In this document: piece by piece, positions 43,962 to 52,150 of the stretch
Layout of the letters: each line of letters starts with the position of its first letter
Position numbering within the stretch: position 1 is the first letter of the stretch
Assembly (NCBI GenBank): GCA_048465415.1
Contig: DBFWLO010000021.1
Coordinates: 72,114-136,113, forward strand
Direction: 5' to 3'
Length of the DNA stretch: 64,000 bases
From: Scatosoma sp048465415
GTDB lineage: Bacteria > Bacillota > Clostridia > Christensenellales > Borkfalkiaceae
Made by a program: the position numbers and the translations under genes
Notes under the pieces: model-generated
The model's input: the letters and a program-made list of their open reading frames with translations, nothing else
The model's database searches: none
What the model was told of the DNA's origin: nothing

Positions 43962-45719
43962 TTATTTATCGTTAATTTCGCGTACTTTATCCAGATCGAC
44001 TTTCGGATTATGATTTTCGTCCAACAATCCGTTTACTTCCTGATACACGTCCGTAAGCTGCGTGTAGCAATAACCGCATACGTTCGGCATCGCCTTTATC
44101 GTCGAGGTGAGGTCTTCTATCGCCGCCAGCATCTCAGATTTATCTCTCGCCTTGCCGTTATATCCCCAGCCTTCGCTCCCTTCCAGAGCCACGCCGCCGT
44201 ATTCGCTGACGATAATCGGCTGACCGCGATATTCGTAGCCCTGCGCAAAAGCGAATTTGAAGCACCCGTGCGCCACGCGGTTTGTGAGAATGCCCCTCAG
44301 ATCGTTTTCGTAGCGTTTCGCCATACTCGCCCCGTTTCCGTCATAATCGTGCAAAGTGATTATGTCCGAACAGGTATGTTCCCACCCGTCGTTGGCGATT
44401 ACGGGACGCATACTGTCATAAGCCTTGGTAAGATTGTATATGCCGCAAGTAAATTTCTGCTGTCTGCGCTCGGTAAAAATGCCCGGCAGTCCCCAGCTTT
44501 CGTTAAACGGCACCCAGGCGATAACGCTAGGATGATTGTACTGCTGCCGCACGGCGTCCGACCATTCGTCCGCGAATTTTTTCACGGCAAGGTCCCCGAA
44601 CTCGTAAGCGGACGGAGATTCCGCCCAAACGAGCAATCCTTCCGTATCGCAGAGAAACAAAAAGCGTTCGTCCTCCACCTTCTGATGGATACGCAGACCG
44701 TTGAACCCCGCTTTTTTTATGTAAGCGATATCTTTGCGGGCCGCCGTTTCGCCGGACATCGTGTAACCGCTTTCCTTCCAATAATTTTGCGCCAGAACGA
44801 GCTTTTGATAAAGCGGGGAGTTATTCAGGCGAATCCCCTTCTCGTCCGCCTCGATTTTTCTCATTCCGAAATAGGAACCGACCTTGTCGATTATCCGACC
44901 GTCTTGATACAGCGTGAACGTTACGTCATACAAATTAGGATTCAGCGGATGCCATTGCTTGACTTTGAAATCGAAGGCGTCGCAGCGCATATCGAACTCG
45001 GCAAAAAATTCTCTGCGCGTCACCGCGGAACGGTTTTTCAGGACGGGGACATTCCCGAACGAGATCTCGGTTTCCACCTCCGTTCCCTGTACCGCCCCCG
45101 CAAATTCGTAATCGATGCGCACCTTTTCCCCGTCGACGTCGGGAGTGATTTTTACTCTGTCCAGCCTCGCGGCGGAAACCTCTTCCGCCCATACGGGTTT
45201 CCAAATCCCCGTCGTCTGCACGTACCAGCACCCGAAGCTCTCTTTCAGCCACCGCTGTTTGCCCCGCGGCTGACGGGAATCCAACGAGTCTGCGCAGCGT
45301 ACCGTGAGCGTGTTGTCTCCGGTTTCGCAAAGACTGTCGGTAATATCGAAAGTAAACCGGCAATTTCCGCCCGTATGTTCGCCGACAAACACGCCGTTCA
45401 CCCAAACTTTGGTCTCATAGTCCGCGCCCTCAAAATGAAGGAGGTAACGCTTGCCCGCCCGAGGCTTTGCGGCGGCAAACGTGCGGCGGTACCAAACCGT
45501 GTCGTGGACGCTTTCGTCTCCGATTCCGCCTGCGGGCGTTTCATAGGAATAGGGAACGACGATCGTCAGAGACTTTTCGGGAAAACGGAGATAGTACCTC
45601 TCCGCCTCCCCTACGTCTTCATCGTCGAATACGAAATCCCATTTTCCGTTTAGATCGCTCCATTCATCGCGGACAAACTGAGGTCTGAAATAATTTTCCC
45701 TGTAACATTTAACCATCAT
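43962..45719 (-). CDS. GH2 glycoside hydrolase
   Basis: 585 residues. N-terminal jelly-roll sugar-binding domain (YFRPQFVRDEWSDLNGKWDFVFDDED, WYRRTF, HFEGADYETKVWVNGVFVGEHTGGNCRFTFDIT), Ig-like middle, TIM barrel with acid/base Glu in AWVPFNESWGLPG and nucleophile Glu in PIIVSEYGGVAL. Complete for the short GH2 group. It could be a beta-galactosidase, beta-glucuronidase or arabinosidase-type enzyme; with GH39-like and GH43 neighbours, side chains of xylan or pectin are plausible targets. Cytoplasmic, 25 nt after the GH39-like gene. Confidence 0.92.
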   Translation of the reverse strand: MMVKCYRENYFRPQFVRDEWSDLNGKWDFVFDDEDVGEAERYYLRFPEKSLTIVVPYSYETPAGGIGDESVHDTVWYRRTFAAAKPRAGKRYLLHFEGADYETKVWVNGVFVGEHTGGNCRFTFDITDSLCETGDNTLTVRCADSLDSRQPRGKQRWLKESFGCWYVQTTGIWKPVWAEEVSAARLDRVKITPDVDGEKVRIDYEFAGAVQGTEVETEISFGNVPVLKNRSAVTRREFFAEFDMRCDAFDFKVKQWHPLNPNLYDVTFTLYQDGRIIDKVGSYFGMRKIEADEKGIRLNNSPLYQKLVLAQNYWKESGYTMSGETAARKDIAYIKKAGFNGLRIHQKVEDERFLFLCDTEGLLVWAESPSAYEFGDLAVKKFADEWSDAVRQQYNHPSVIAWVPFNESWGLPGIFTERRQQKFTCGIYNLTKAYDSMRPVIANDGWEHTCSDIITLHDYDGNGASMAKRYENDLRGILTNRVAHGCFKFAFAQGYEYRGQPIIVSEYGGVALEGSEGWGYNGKARDKSEMLAAIEDLTSTIKAMPNVCGYCYTQLTDVYQEVNGLLDENHNPKVDLDKVREINDK

Positions 45720-45744
45720 CGTGCCAAAACCCTTTTTCCGTATA

Positions 45745-48036
45745 TTAAGCGATCAAACTGAACATCGCGCGAGTTCCCGCGCCCGTATTCTGCATATCGA
45801 AAGAAATCTGCGCCTTACCCGTCGCCGCGTTCCAACCGTCGGGCGCATAGCGGGACAAATCGATCTCCCAAAGATCCCCGGCCAATTCCACGACCACCAT
45901 AGGTTTTTCCTGCGTACCCCAAGGATAGGCGGGCAATCCCGCCAACTTTGCGTCCTGCGCGATCGGATCGCGGCTATCGCGGTATAAACCGTTATGAAAA
46001 TACACGCTCTTTGTATACGTTCCCGTCGCTTCGTCGAAAAAGTCCACTCGGAATCCGAGCGTAGTATTTTTCGTATTCATGTCCAACGCGCCTTCCGTCC
46101 GCACTTTCACCTTGAATTTTTCGGGAAGGCTCCTGCAAAGCACCGAGCCGTTGGCGTGGCCTTGCCCGACAAACTTTCCGTCCAGCCCCGCGCAGTCTCC
46201 CATGCCCAGATACATCGTCCATAAATTCCTGTCGAAATGCGAGTAGCTGCCCTGCAAGCCTTTTACGTTGTCTTCCCAGACCTCGCGGCATCCCTCCAAA
46301 CCTCTGTAACGATCCTCATAATAATAAGAAGTCTTGATGTCCTTTGTATTCCCGAACGAAATACGGTCTTCCCAGGAAGTAAAATCCTTTTTGCCGTCCT
46401 TATTTACGGTGATATACACGACGCCGTCCGCAGGAATTTTACCCGCCCATATGCTGCCGTCCGTTTCCAAGGTCTTTTCCTCCTGCGCGACCAATTCCGC
46501 CGCTTGATTGTTGTCAAACCAGCTTCCGTGATTTTCGTCGATCCGATAAATTCTCCTCGTTCCACGATCGAATTTCGCGTTGTTTAACCGAACGTCCACC
46601 ACTCTGTCGCCCTGCGTGAGCTTTTTTCCTTCCGCGTCCTTGGAAGCGTTCGTATTCCAGATAAGAATCCCGATTTTATCGTCGTCGGACGATACCAAAG
46701 TCCTCAGTCCGCTGTTTTCCTTGCCCAGCGTCCCTTCATAACGCCATACGGGCATATCCGTATACATCTTCATCGCGTTAAACGGCGCTTTGATGTTTCC
46801 GCCGCGGTGTTCAATCATTCCGTAAGGATCGTAACCGCCCGTAGATTCCATAAATTGCGCCCAATACGCCCATTGTACGGAAGGGCGGTCGACGACTTCC
46901 ATCAGCCCGTCCAACGTCCTCCACGCGCCCTCGTAACGGTTAAACTGGCTGTTAAGACCGTTTGTAGAACCGTTGGATTCGTTGAGGTAAGAATATTCGT
47001 TGATATGCACGGCGGTGTTGATAAAATAAGGATCGGCCGAAAGCCCGGAAACCACCTTTTCCAGTTCGTTTTTCTCTCCCTTGGCACGAAGCTCCTCGGG
47101 AACGAACCACGTATTTCCGTCCAAATAGGTATGGAAAGAATAGAAATCCAACGGCAGTCGTTTTTCTAGCACGCGCGGCAAAAATCCCACCCAGCCTTCC
47201 ACGCCGATTTCGCCGAGCGCAAAGCCGGGACCGCCGATCGTCGCGTCGGGATCGGCCCGAAGAATCCCTTTGGCGCCGTATTCGTACATATCGGGATAGA
47301 CGCCTTTTCCGGGCGCGCACTCATTGCCGAGACAAAAATCCTCCCAGTTGAGGAACCCGTCGAACGTTTCGTCAAACACGCCCCAGCATTTCAAAATTTC
47401 CAAATCCGGCTCGTTATAAATTTCATGGTATCCGATCTGCGTGCCGTTCTCCACGTAATGTTTCGCATATTGATAATAAATTTCTTCCCACACTTCCCGC
47501 CAGTTGACAATATTTTGATCGAGATTATTCCATTTTCCGTCCTGCTGCAGTGGATAGGGAATATAATCCCAGGACATATACGGCAAAACCCCGTAATCGG
47601 TCATATATTTCACAATGCCGTCCAACTGCTTAAAATCGTATTTCAGGGAGTTTTTATCTACCTTGAACGTTCCCTTTTCCTCATCGTAGTCGGTAATGTC
47701 GTAATCGTCGCTGACGAGATACTGCCCCGCGGTACCGTTTGCCTTACCGATGGAAAGGTCGATGCGCAGCGCGTCCGCGTTGACTTCTTTGATGCGCGCG
47801 AAATCGCGTTGATAGTTGCTCAGAGGATCGATGCAACCCGCGTTATACATGGCAATTTTTTTCAAAAGGGGCGGATCTATTCTTTTACTAAAATCCGCGG
47901 TCAAGGTAACGGCTTCTTTCATATCCACGGGCAGCTCCGCCGATTCCGAATCTTCCCCGCTCCCTCCGCCGCAAGCTGTGGAAAAACATAAAGTCATGCT
48001 CAGCAACAATATTACGGCTTTTGAATAATATTTCAT
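45745..48036 (-). CDS. Surface lipoprotein glycosidase, GH39-like (clan A)
   Basis: 763 residues from ATG 48036 (AAAGGAG; the frame is open 74 codons further but without signal sequence logic). Lipobox FSTAC. The barrel carries a likely acid/base Glu in GYHEIYNEPDLE and a likely nucleophile Glu in VHINEYSYLNES, the GH39/GH-A pattern; the region starts SNYQRDFARIKEVNADALRIDLS. After the barrel come two beta-sandwich segments (from ~480 and ~580), ending in VVVELAGDLWEIDLSRYAPDGWN. Exo-acting beta-xylosidase-type activity outside the cell is the best guess; GH30 or GH51-related families cannot be excluded. Confidence 0.78.
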   Translation of the reverse strand: MKYYSKAVILLLSMTLCFSTACGGGSGEDSESAELPVDMKEAVTLTADFSKRIDPPLLKKIAMYNAGCIDPLSNYQRDFARIKEVNADALRIDLSIGKANGTAGQYLVSDDYDITDYDEEKGTFKVDKNSLKYDFKQLDGIVKYMTDYGVLPYMSWDYIPYPLQQDGKWNNLDQNIVNWREVWEEIYYQYAKHYVENGTQIGYHEIYNEPDLEILKCWGVFDETFDGFLNWEDFCLGNECAPGKGVYPDMYEYGAKGILRADPDATIGGPGFALGEIGVEGWVGFLPRVLEKRLPLDFYSFHTYLDGNTWFVPEELRAKGEKNELEKVVSGLSADPYFINTAVHINEYSYLNESNGSTNGLNSQFNRYEGAWRTLDGLMEVVDRPSVQWAYWAQFMESTGGYDPYGMIEHRGGNIKAPFNAMKMYTDMPVWRYEGTLGKENSGLRTLVSSDDDKIGILIWNTNASKDAEGKKLTQGDRVVDVRLNNAKFDRGTRRIYRIDENHGSWFDNNQAAELVAQEEKTLETDGSIWAGKIPADGVVYITVNKDGKKDFTSWEDRISFGNTKDIKTSYYYEDRYRGLEGCREVWEDNVKGLQGSYSHFDRNLWTMYLGMGDCAGLDGKFVGQGHANGSVLCRSLPEKFKVKVRTEGALDMNTKNTTLGFRVDFFDEATGTYTKSVYFHNGLYRDSRDPIAQDAKLAGLPAYPWGTQEKPMVVVELAGDLWEIDLSRYAPDGWNAATGKAQISFDMQNTGAGTRAMFSLIA

Positions 48037-48092
48037 AATTGTTCTCCTTTTTAGAAAACGGAAAGCCGTAAATTTGCCGCGGTTGCTTTCCG

Positions 48093-49034
48093 TCATTCCG
48101 CTTTGTTTACATAATCCAGTCGCATTACGATATTTTGTTGAAAATCCCCGAACTTTTCGCCGAACAGATTCATACCGCCGCGGTTGACGGCGTCCGATTT
48201 CACGCCGATTCGAAAATCGATGTATTCTCCGTCCTCCAACTTCAAATCGCTTACGCATACGCCCGAGGCTTTGACGTTATCGATATAGGTGCCGACTCTT
48301 TCCACGGAAAAAGTTTTTAATATGCCGAACTGCGTGTAGGTATCCGACCACCAGGCAGGCGTATAGAGGCCTCGTCTGCCGCCGAGATCCCCCGGGGAAA
48401 CATACGTCCCGATCTCTATTCCGTTGATCCATACGGTAATATCCGACGGCCAATCGTTTCGGTAATTGGCCACCTCGCTGCAAAGCTCCAACGAAAACTG
48501 AATGCGTTTCGCCGTACGCCCGCGAAGGCTCGCGTTGGAAAACTTATACCGAAGCACTCCCTCCGTCAGCCAGATGAGCTGCGCTTTATAATGTTTGGGA
48601 TTATAAAACACCTGCGGATCGTCGTCCACGTCCAGATAAGAATTTTCGTCAACGATACCGCAGGGAGGCTTGATTCCCAGACATTCGGAATACCCGCCTA
48701 CGGGCATAGCTACGGTGGTAAACTCCGTTTTGTCCAACGTGAGCGATTCCACGAAATCCATACGGATAAAATCCACTTTCCGGCTGCACACCTTCTGCGA
48801 GCCGCGAATCCCCGGTTGGTAAGTCGAGAATATCAGTCCCGCGTCGGTGAGCACTTTGATGTGTATCGCCGCCGTGGAAACGGGTATCTGCAACGTTTTT
48901 GCGATTTCGTTGATGTTCATGGAAGCGCGGTTCAACTGCTTCATGATCCGCACGCGGACTTCGGAAGATAAGGCCCGGGCCACCTCGCACATCCGTTCTT
49001 CGTCGTTGAGATTGATTTTTAAACTTCTTTCCAT
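48093..49034 (-). CDS. ArsR-type HTH regulator fused to a beta-rich domain
   Basis: 313 residues. Residues 1-95 form a winged helix: VARALSSEVRVRIMKQLNRASMNINEIAKTLQIPVSTAAIHIKVLTDAGLIFSTYQPG. Residues ~105-313 are a long beta-rich domain (YKFSNASLRGRTAKRIQFSLELCSEVANYRNDWPSDITVWINGIEIGTYVSPGDLGGRRGLYTP), which resembles a jelly-roll carbohydrate-binding fold rather than a metal site; the ArsR metal-binding cysteines are lacking. It is the first gene of block B and has its own promoter (49085-49113). I infer a sugar-sensing regulator of block B. RBS AAGGAG. Confidence 0.8.
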   Translation of the reverse strand: MERSLKINLNDEERMCEVARALSSEVRVRIMKQLNRASMNINEIAKTLQIPVSTAAIHIKVLTDAGLIFSTYQPGIRGSQKVCSRKVDFIRMDFVESLTLDKTEFTTVAMPVGGYSECLGIKPPCGIVDENSYLDVDDDPQVFYNPKHYKAQLIWLTEGVLRYKFSNASLRGRTAKRIQFSLELCSEVANYRNDWPSDITVWINGIEIGTYVSPGDLGGRRGLYTPAWWSDTYTQFGILKTFSVERVGTYIDNVKASGVCVSDLKLEDGEYIDFRIGVKSDAVNRGGMNLFGEKFGDFQQNIVMRLDYVNKAE

Positions 49035-49084
49035 CTTTTTCTCCTTGGCTTACAGATTTTCGACAGTAAATTTTTGCCGTCTCT

Positions 49085-49113
49085 ATTATAACAGCTTTTC
49101 TGTCTTTTCGCAA
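49085..49113 (-). promoter_or_regulatory. Promoter of the ArsR-type regulator and block B
   Basis: TTGCGA (49113-49108), 17 nt, TATAAT (49090-49085) on the minus strand, about 50 nt upstream of the ATG at 49034. Spacing in block B (9-58 nt) suggests it may serve all seven genes. Confidence 0.65.
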
Positions 49114-49126
49114 CAGCCAAAGAGAA

Positions 49127-49169
49127 AATCGGAGCGGAACCGAATATTTTTTGCGTCGCCGCTCCGATT
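49127..49169 (-). terminator. Terminator after the CBM9-like lipoprotein gene
   Basis: 11-bp perfect stem (49127-49137 with 49159-49169), 21-nt loop, followed on the minus strand by TTTTCTCTTT. Confidence 0.65.
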
Positions 49170-49197
49170 GTGTGCTCGTTTAACCTTCCGGTAACAA

Positions 49198-51414
49198 TCA
49201 GTCCGCCGCGACCAATTTCAGATGATCGAGGACATAAGGTTTATCAAACGCATTCTGCCCCATCGTGTTGGTACTGACGATGCCTTCCCTTACGCCGTCG
49301 TTATTGACATCGTCGTTGATATTGATCATAATGTCGACAATTTCCCCGATTTTGTTTTCCACTGCGGCAAACGCGGCCCACGCGATCTTATACTCTACGG
49401 TATAACCGGTTTCCGTCAATTTAGATGTGATGCTTCTTTGAACGCCGTCTTTCCAATCGTACATCCAATGACTCCCGGTTACGTCACCGATATTGTTCGC
49501 CAATACGCGGAATCCGCCTTCGCCGCACCAGCCCGTATTTCCGGCGGGACGGTTGGCGTCGCCCCAACCCGTACTCGATACGGGGAAGGACCGGCAGGTG
49601 CTTATCCACAGCTCGACGCTGTCGTTCTGCCAGGGCTCGCCTATCTGCGCAGGGCTTACGTGCGCGTCGGTGACATCGACGAATACATACAGGAAAGCGT
49701 CGTCCCAGGTAATGTACGCCTTTCCTTTCGCTTCGGGACCGTTTCCGGCGTCTTTTGTTGCAATCGTTTCGATTACGGCCGCCACCTCGCCGTATGCGGC
49801 GTCTTTATCGCCGTCTACGGTGATGCTTGTGCCTGCGGCGAGCTTCTTCGCCTCGAACATATGACGGGGAGAAGCAAAATTCGCGGAACTGGTCTGCATT
49901 TTCATAACGTACTCTGTTGTAACGGGATTAGCCGTTCCGTCCTTATAAGTCACGGTGAGGTCTGCGGTGGAATTTTCCTTAAACGCCGCGCCGGACGCGA
50001 CGGGAATAATGGTTTCCACGGTGGTTCCCGCTTTTCCGTTCGCCTCGTAAGCGGTTGCAAGCAGCGGGCTTTCCAGTTTGAATGCGGAAGTATCCGCGCC
50101 CAAAGCGGCAAGTACATATACTTTATCCGTCGTCCAAAGCAATTTTGCCTTCGTCGAGCCGAACATGACTTCTTCTGCATCTCTGTAAAGCAAATCTTCC
50201 GTACCATCCACCGTTACGTCGAATCCGTCGCGCACCTGTTTTATGCCGAGCATCGTCTTGTTATCGTTGGTATTGGCAACCAATTTGACGTTGGAAAGTT
50301 TTTTCGGGCCGCTCATATTGCCGTTGATCGCCTCCATCGCCACCGCGTTGGGAGCGGAGTTTTCCTTGCTGTCCTCCGCCGAATCCGCCGTTATTTTGTC
50401 ATAAATCTTGACGCCGATACCGATTTCGCGATCCGCCGCCGGGCGCAAGTTCTCGGGGATATTGCCGAGATCCGCTTTAATCTTATATTCGACGTTATAA
50501 CCTGTCTCAGTTAATTTTGTCGTTCCCACGGAAACGCCGTCGTTATTGCATTCGTTCGACCACCAGCCGTCCCAGCACGCTTCGCTGCCCGCGCCGAAAC
50601 GCGCTTCGCCCTGCGGGAATTGTTTACCGGCGTTAATCTTAAAATGCGCTTCGCACATAGGGCCCGGCTCGCCGCGGTAACCGCCGCCCCAACCGCCATT
50701 CCAGGCAGGGCTTGCCAAACTTTCGTTGTGGAGAAGATCGATCCAGATTTCAAACGTGTCGTTATGCTCGGTCCACTGTCCGCCAGCATAGGAATCGTCG
50801 CGGCCGATAACGTTGGCGTCCCTCACTTCGGCAAAAACATAAATATATTGACTGTCCCACATGAAACGCACGTTCGCTTTGGTGTCCGTATTGCCCGCCG
50901 TTACCGTTTCTACGGGAATTTCCGTTGCGTCGGCATAGGCGTCGTCTTTTTCACCGTCCACGGAAATATTATGTATCGTACGGAGCTTGGTGGCCGTAAA
51001 CTGCGTGCTTGTGCCGAACCGTTCGTGCCAAATTGCCGTATAAATCAGATCTTCGTTAAAAATTTCCACTTTACCGGCAGCCTTGTCCGCCTCATCCAGT
51101 CCTTCCCATCCCATAAAAGTATATCTCGCGTCGGTCGAAGTCGGATCAGCGGGAATATCGATCTTATCTCCTTTTTTCCCCGTCGCTTCCTTGACCACCG
51201 TTTCTCCGTCTATGAATTTCACGGTATAATTTTTTTCCGTCGAAGAATTGCTGCCGCTGTTGTCCGTAGTGCTGTCCGACGCGGGGACAGAAAAAGAACC
51301 GTTGTCACCGCCGCCCGAGCTGACGCTGCTGTTACCGGGACCGCCACAGGCCGTCGCAAATCCCACAGTCAACGACAAAAAAATGGCTAATAGCGCTTTT
51401 TTGGAAAATCTCAT
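49198..51414 (-). CDS. Surface lipoprotein with several CBM9-like modules
   Basis: 738 residues from ATG 51414 (GGAGG 7 nt upstream; open further upstream but the signal starts here). Lipobox GFATAC. A Gly/Ser/Asn-rich linker (~30-65) precedes an InlB-like repeat (YTVKFIDGETVVKEATGKKGDKIDIP, YTFMGWEG). Then at least two clear CBM9-like domains: ISVDGEKDDAYADATEIPVE, KANVRFMWDSQYIYVFAEVRDANV, TFEIWIDLLHN; and ITVDGDKDAAYGEVAAVIE, KAYITWDDAFLYVFVDVTDAHV, SVELWIST. A weaker third copy lies between (VTVDGTEDLLYRDAEEVMFG). No catalytic domain. Likely binds xylan or its ends at the cell surface, a partner of the GH10 enzyme. Monocistronic, with promoter at 51472-51500. Confidence 0.8.
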   Translation of the reverse strand: MRFSKKALLAIFLSLTVGFATACGGPGNSSVSSGGGDNGSFSVPASDSTTDNSGSNSSTEKNYTVKFIDGETVVKEATGKKGDKIDIPADPTSTDARYTFMGWEGLDEADKAAGKVEIFNEDLIYTAIWHERFGTSTQFTATKLRTIHNISVDGEKDDAYADATEIPVETVTAGNTDTKANVRFMWDSQYIYVFAEVRDANVIGRDDSYAGGQWTEHNDTFEIWIDLLHNESLASPAWNGGWGGGYRGEPGPMCEAHFKINAGKQFPQGEARFGAGSEACWDGWWSNECNNDGVSVGTTKLTETGYNVEYKIKADLGNIPENLRPAADREIGIGVKIYDKITADSAEDSKENSAPNAVAMEAINGNMSGPKKLSNVKLVANTNDNKTMLGIKQVRDGFDVTVDGTEDLLYRDAEEVMFGSTKAKLLWTTDKVYVLAALGADTSAFKLESPLLATAYEANGKAGTTVETIIPVASGAAFKENSTADLTVTYKDGTANPVTTEYVMKMQTSSANFASPRHMFEAKKLAAGTSITVDGDKDAAYGEVAAVIETIATKDAGNGPEAKGKAYITWDDAFLYVFVDVTDAHVSPAQIGEPWQNDSVELWISTCRSFPVSSTGWGDANRPAGNTGWCGEGGFRVLANNIGDVTGSHWMYDWKDGVQRSITSKLTETGYTVEYKIAWAAFAAVENKIGEIVDIMININDDVNNDGVREGIVSTNTMGQNAFDKPYVLDHLKLVAAD

Positions 51415-51471
51415 ACATTTACCTCCACATATTTTGGGACAGATCATTTTATTCCTGTCTTCTTTATTAAT

Positions 51472-51500
51472 ATTATATCGCATAAGTATGGGAGTGTCAA
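51472..51500 (-). promoter_or_regulatory. Consensus promoter of the CBM9-like lipoprotein
   Basis: TTGACA (51500-51495), 17 nt, TATAAT (51477-51472), both perfect, on the minus strand. The rest of the gap 51508-51885 is AT-rich, and I see nothing else in it. Confidence 0.85.
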
Positions 51501-51885
51501 TATACATTTAAAAAATTGTTTCAAAAAAAATGTATGTTATTTTTGGGCTATTTTGCCATAAAAACATCGATTTTCATTCATTTTTTAAGATTTTTGTATA
51601 TACATTCCTTTGCGTATACAAATTTTTTGCACGATTTGTTCTTTCTCTCAGGGAATTTAATCCAATTTTTTTGTATTTAATAATTTTACCTACAGTTTAA
51701 AACAAGCGAACTTTTTATACAACCTATATTTTCTTATAATATCCCACTATACTAATGAGCGGTCAATCTTTGAAACATCACTCAAAATCAAGCATAGAAA
51801 TCGTTGGATATCAAATTATGAGGAATTAGAAACGAAAGTACTTTCCTCTTTTCCCAACATCAAAGAATAGCCATTTCCAACAACA

Positions 51886-51919
51886 AAAACCCCTTGAATA
51901 AAGAACTTCAAGGGGTTTT
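51886..51919 (-). terminator. Terminator of the split host tRNA-Arg gene
   Basis: 13-bp perfect stem (51886-51898 with 51907-51919), 8-nt loop, T run after it in the minus direction, 12 nt beyond the CCA of the tRNA 3' half. Confidence 0.85.
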
Positions 51920-51930
51920 TGTTAAAATAT

Positions 51931-51975
51931 TGGCGTTCCCGCCGGGAGTCGAACCCGAAATTGAGTCTTAGGAGG
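51931..51975 (-). pseudogene. 3' half of the host tRNA-Arg(CCT), displaced at attL
   Basis: On the minus strand: anticodon loop CTCCTAA, 3' anticodon stem GACTC, variable AATT, T arm TCGGG-TTCGACT-CCCGG, acceptor strand CGGGAAC, G, CCA. Upstream of the loop the sequence no longer pairs (element DNA). The matching 5' half is at 62182-62220. Confidence 0.9.
51967..51975. other. attL core
   Basis: CTTAGGAGG, the anticodon-loop sequence shared with attR (62182) and with the intact tRNA at 61978-61986. Confidence 0.8.
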
Positions 51976-52046
51976 GTTAGGAAAGTAGCTTTATAGCGTT
52001 TGCATTAGTGTATTTAGGCTGTTTTATGCGCATTAAGCGGCCCCTA

Positions 52047-52132
52047 TTGCTTGTTTTGACTACTTTGAACCTATCGTTTTATAATGTCTAAAACTGTTTG
52101 GGTGTATCATGGGTGTATTAACTTGGGTGTAT
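52047..52132. repeat. Arm-type repeats at the left end of the element
   Basis: A block TTGCTTGTTTT...TTTGAACCTAT (52047-52074) and three GGGTGTAT copies (52100, 52111, 52125). Direct counterparts stand at the right end (62132-62160 and 62070, 62081). The first two GGGTGTAT copies are 11 bp apart at both ends. Likely integrase arm-binding sites. Confidence 0.55.
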
Positions 52133-52150
52133 TGGGCGAACTCTAAAATA

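Noticed and set aside
44010..45653. Long plus-strand open frame of 547 codons opposite GH2
   Set aside because: It is the antisense shadow of a clear GH2 gene with intact catalytic motifs. The codon pattern leaves the opposite strand open; there is no family signature.
49222..50514. Plus-strand open frame of 430 codons opposite the CBM9-like lipoprotein
   Set aside because: Antisense shadow; the minus-strand reading has signal peptide, RBS and domains.
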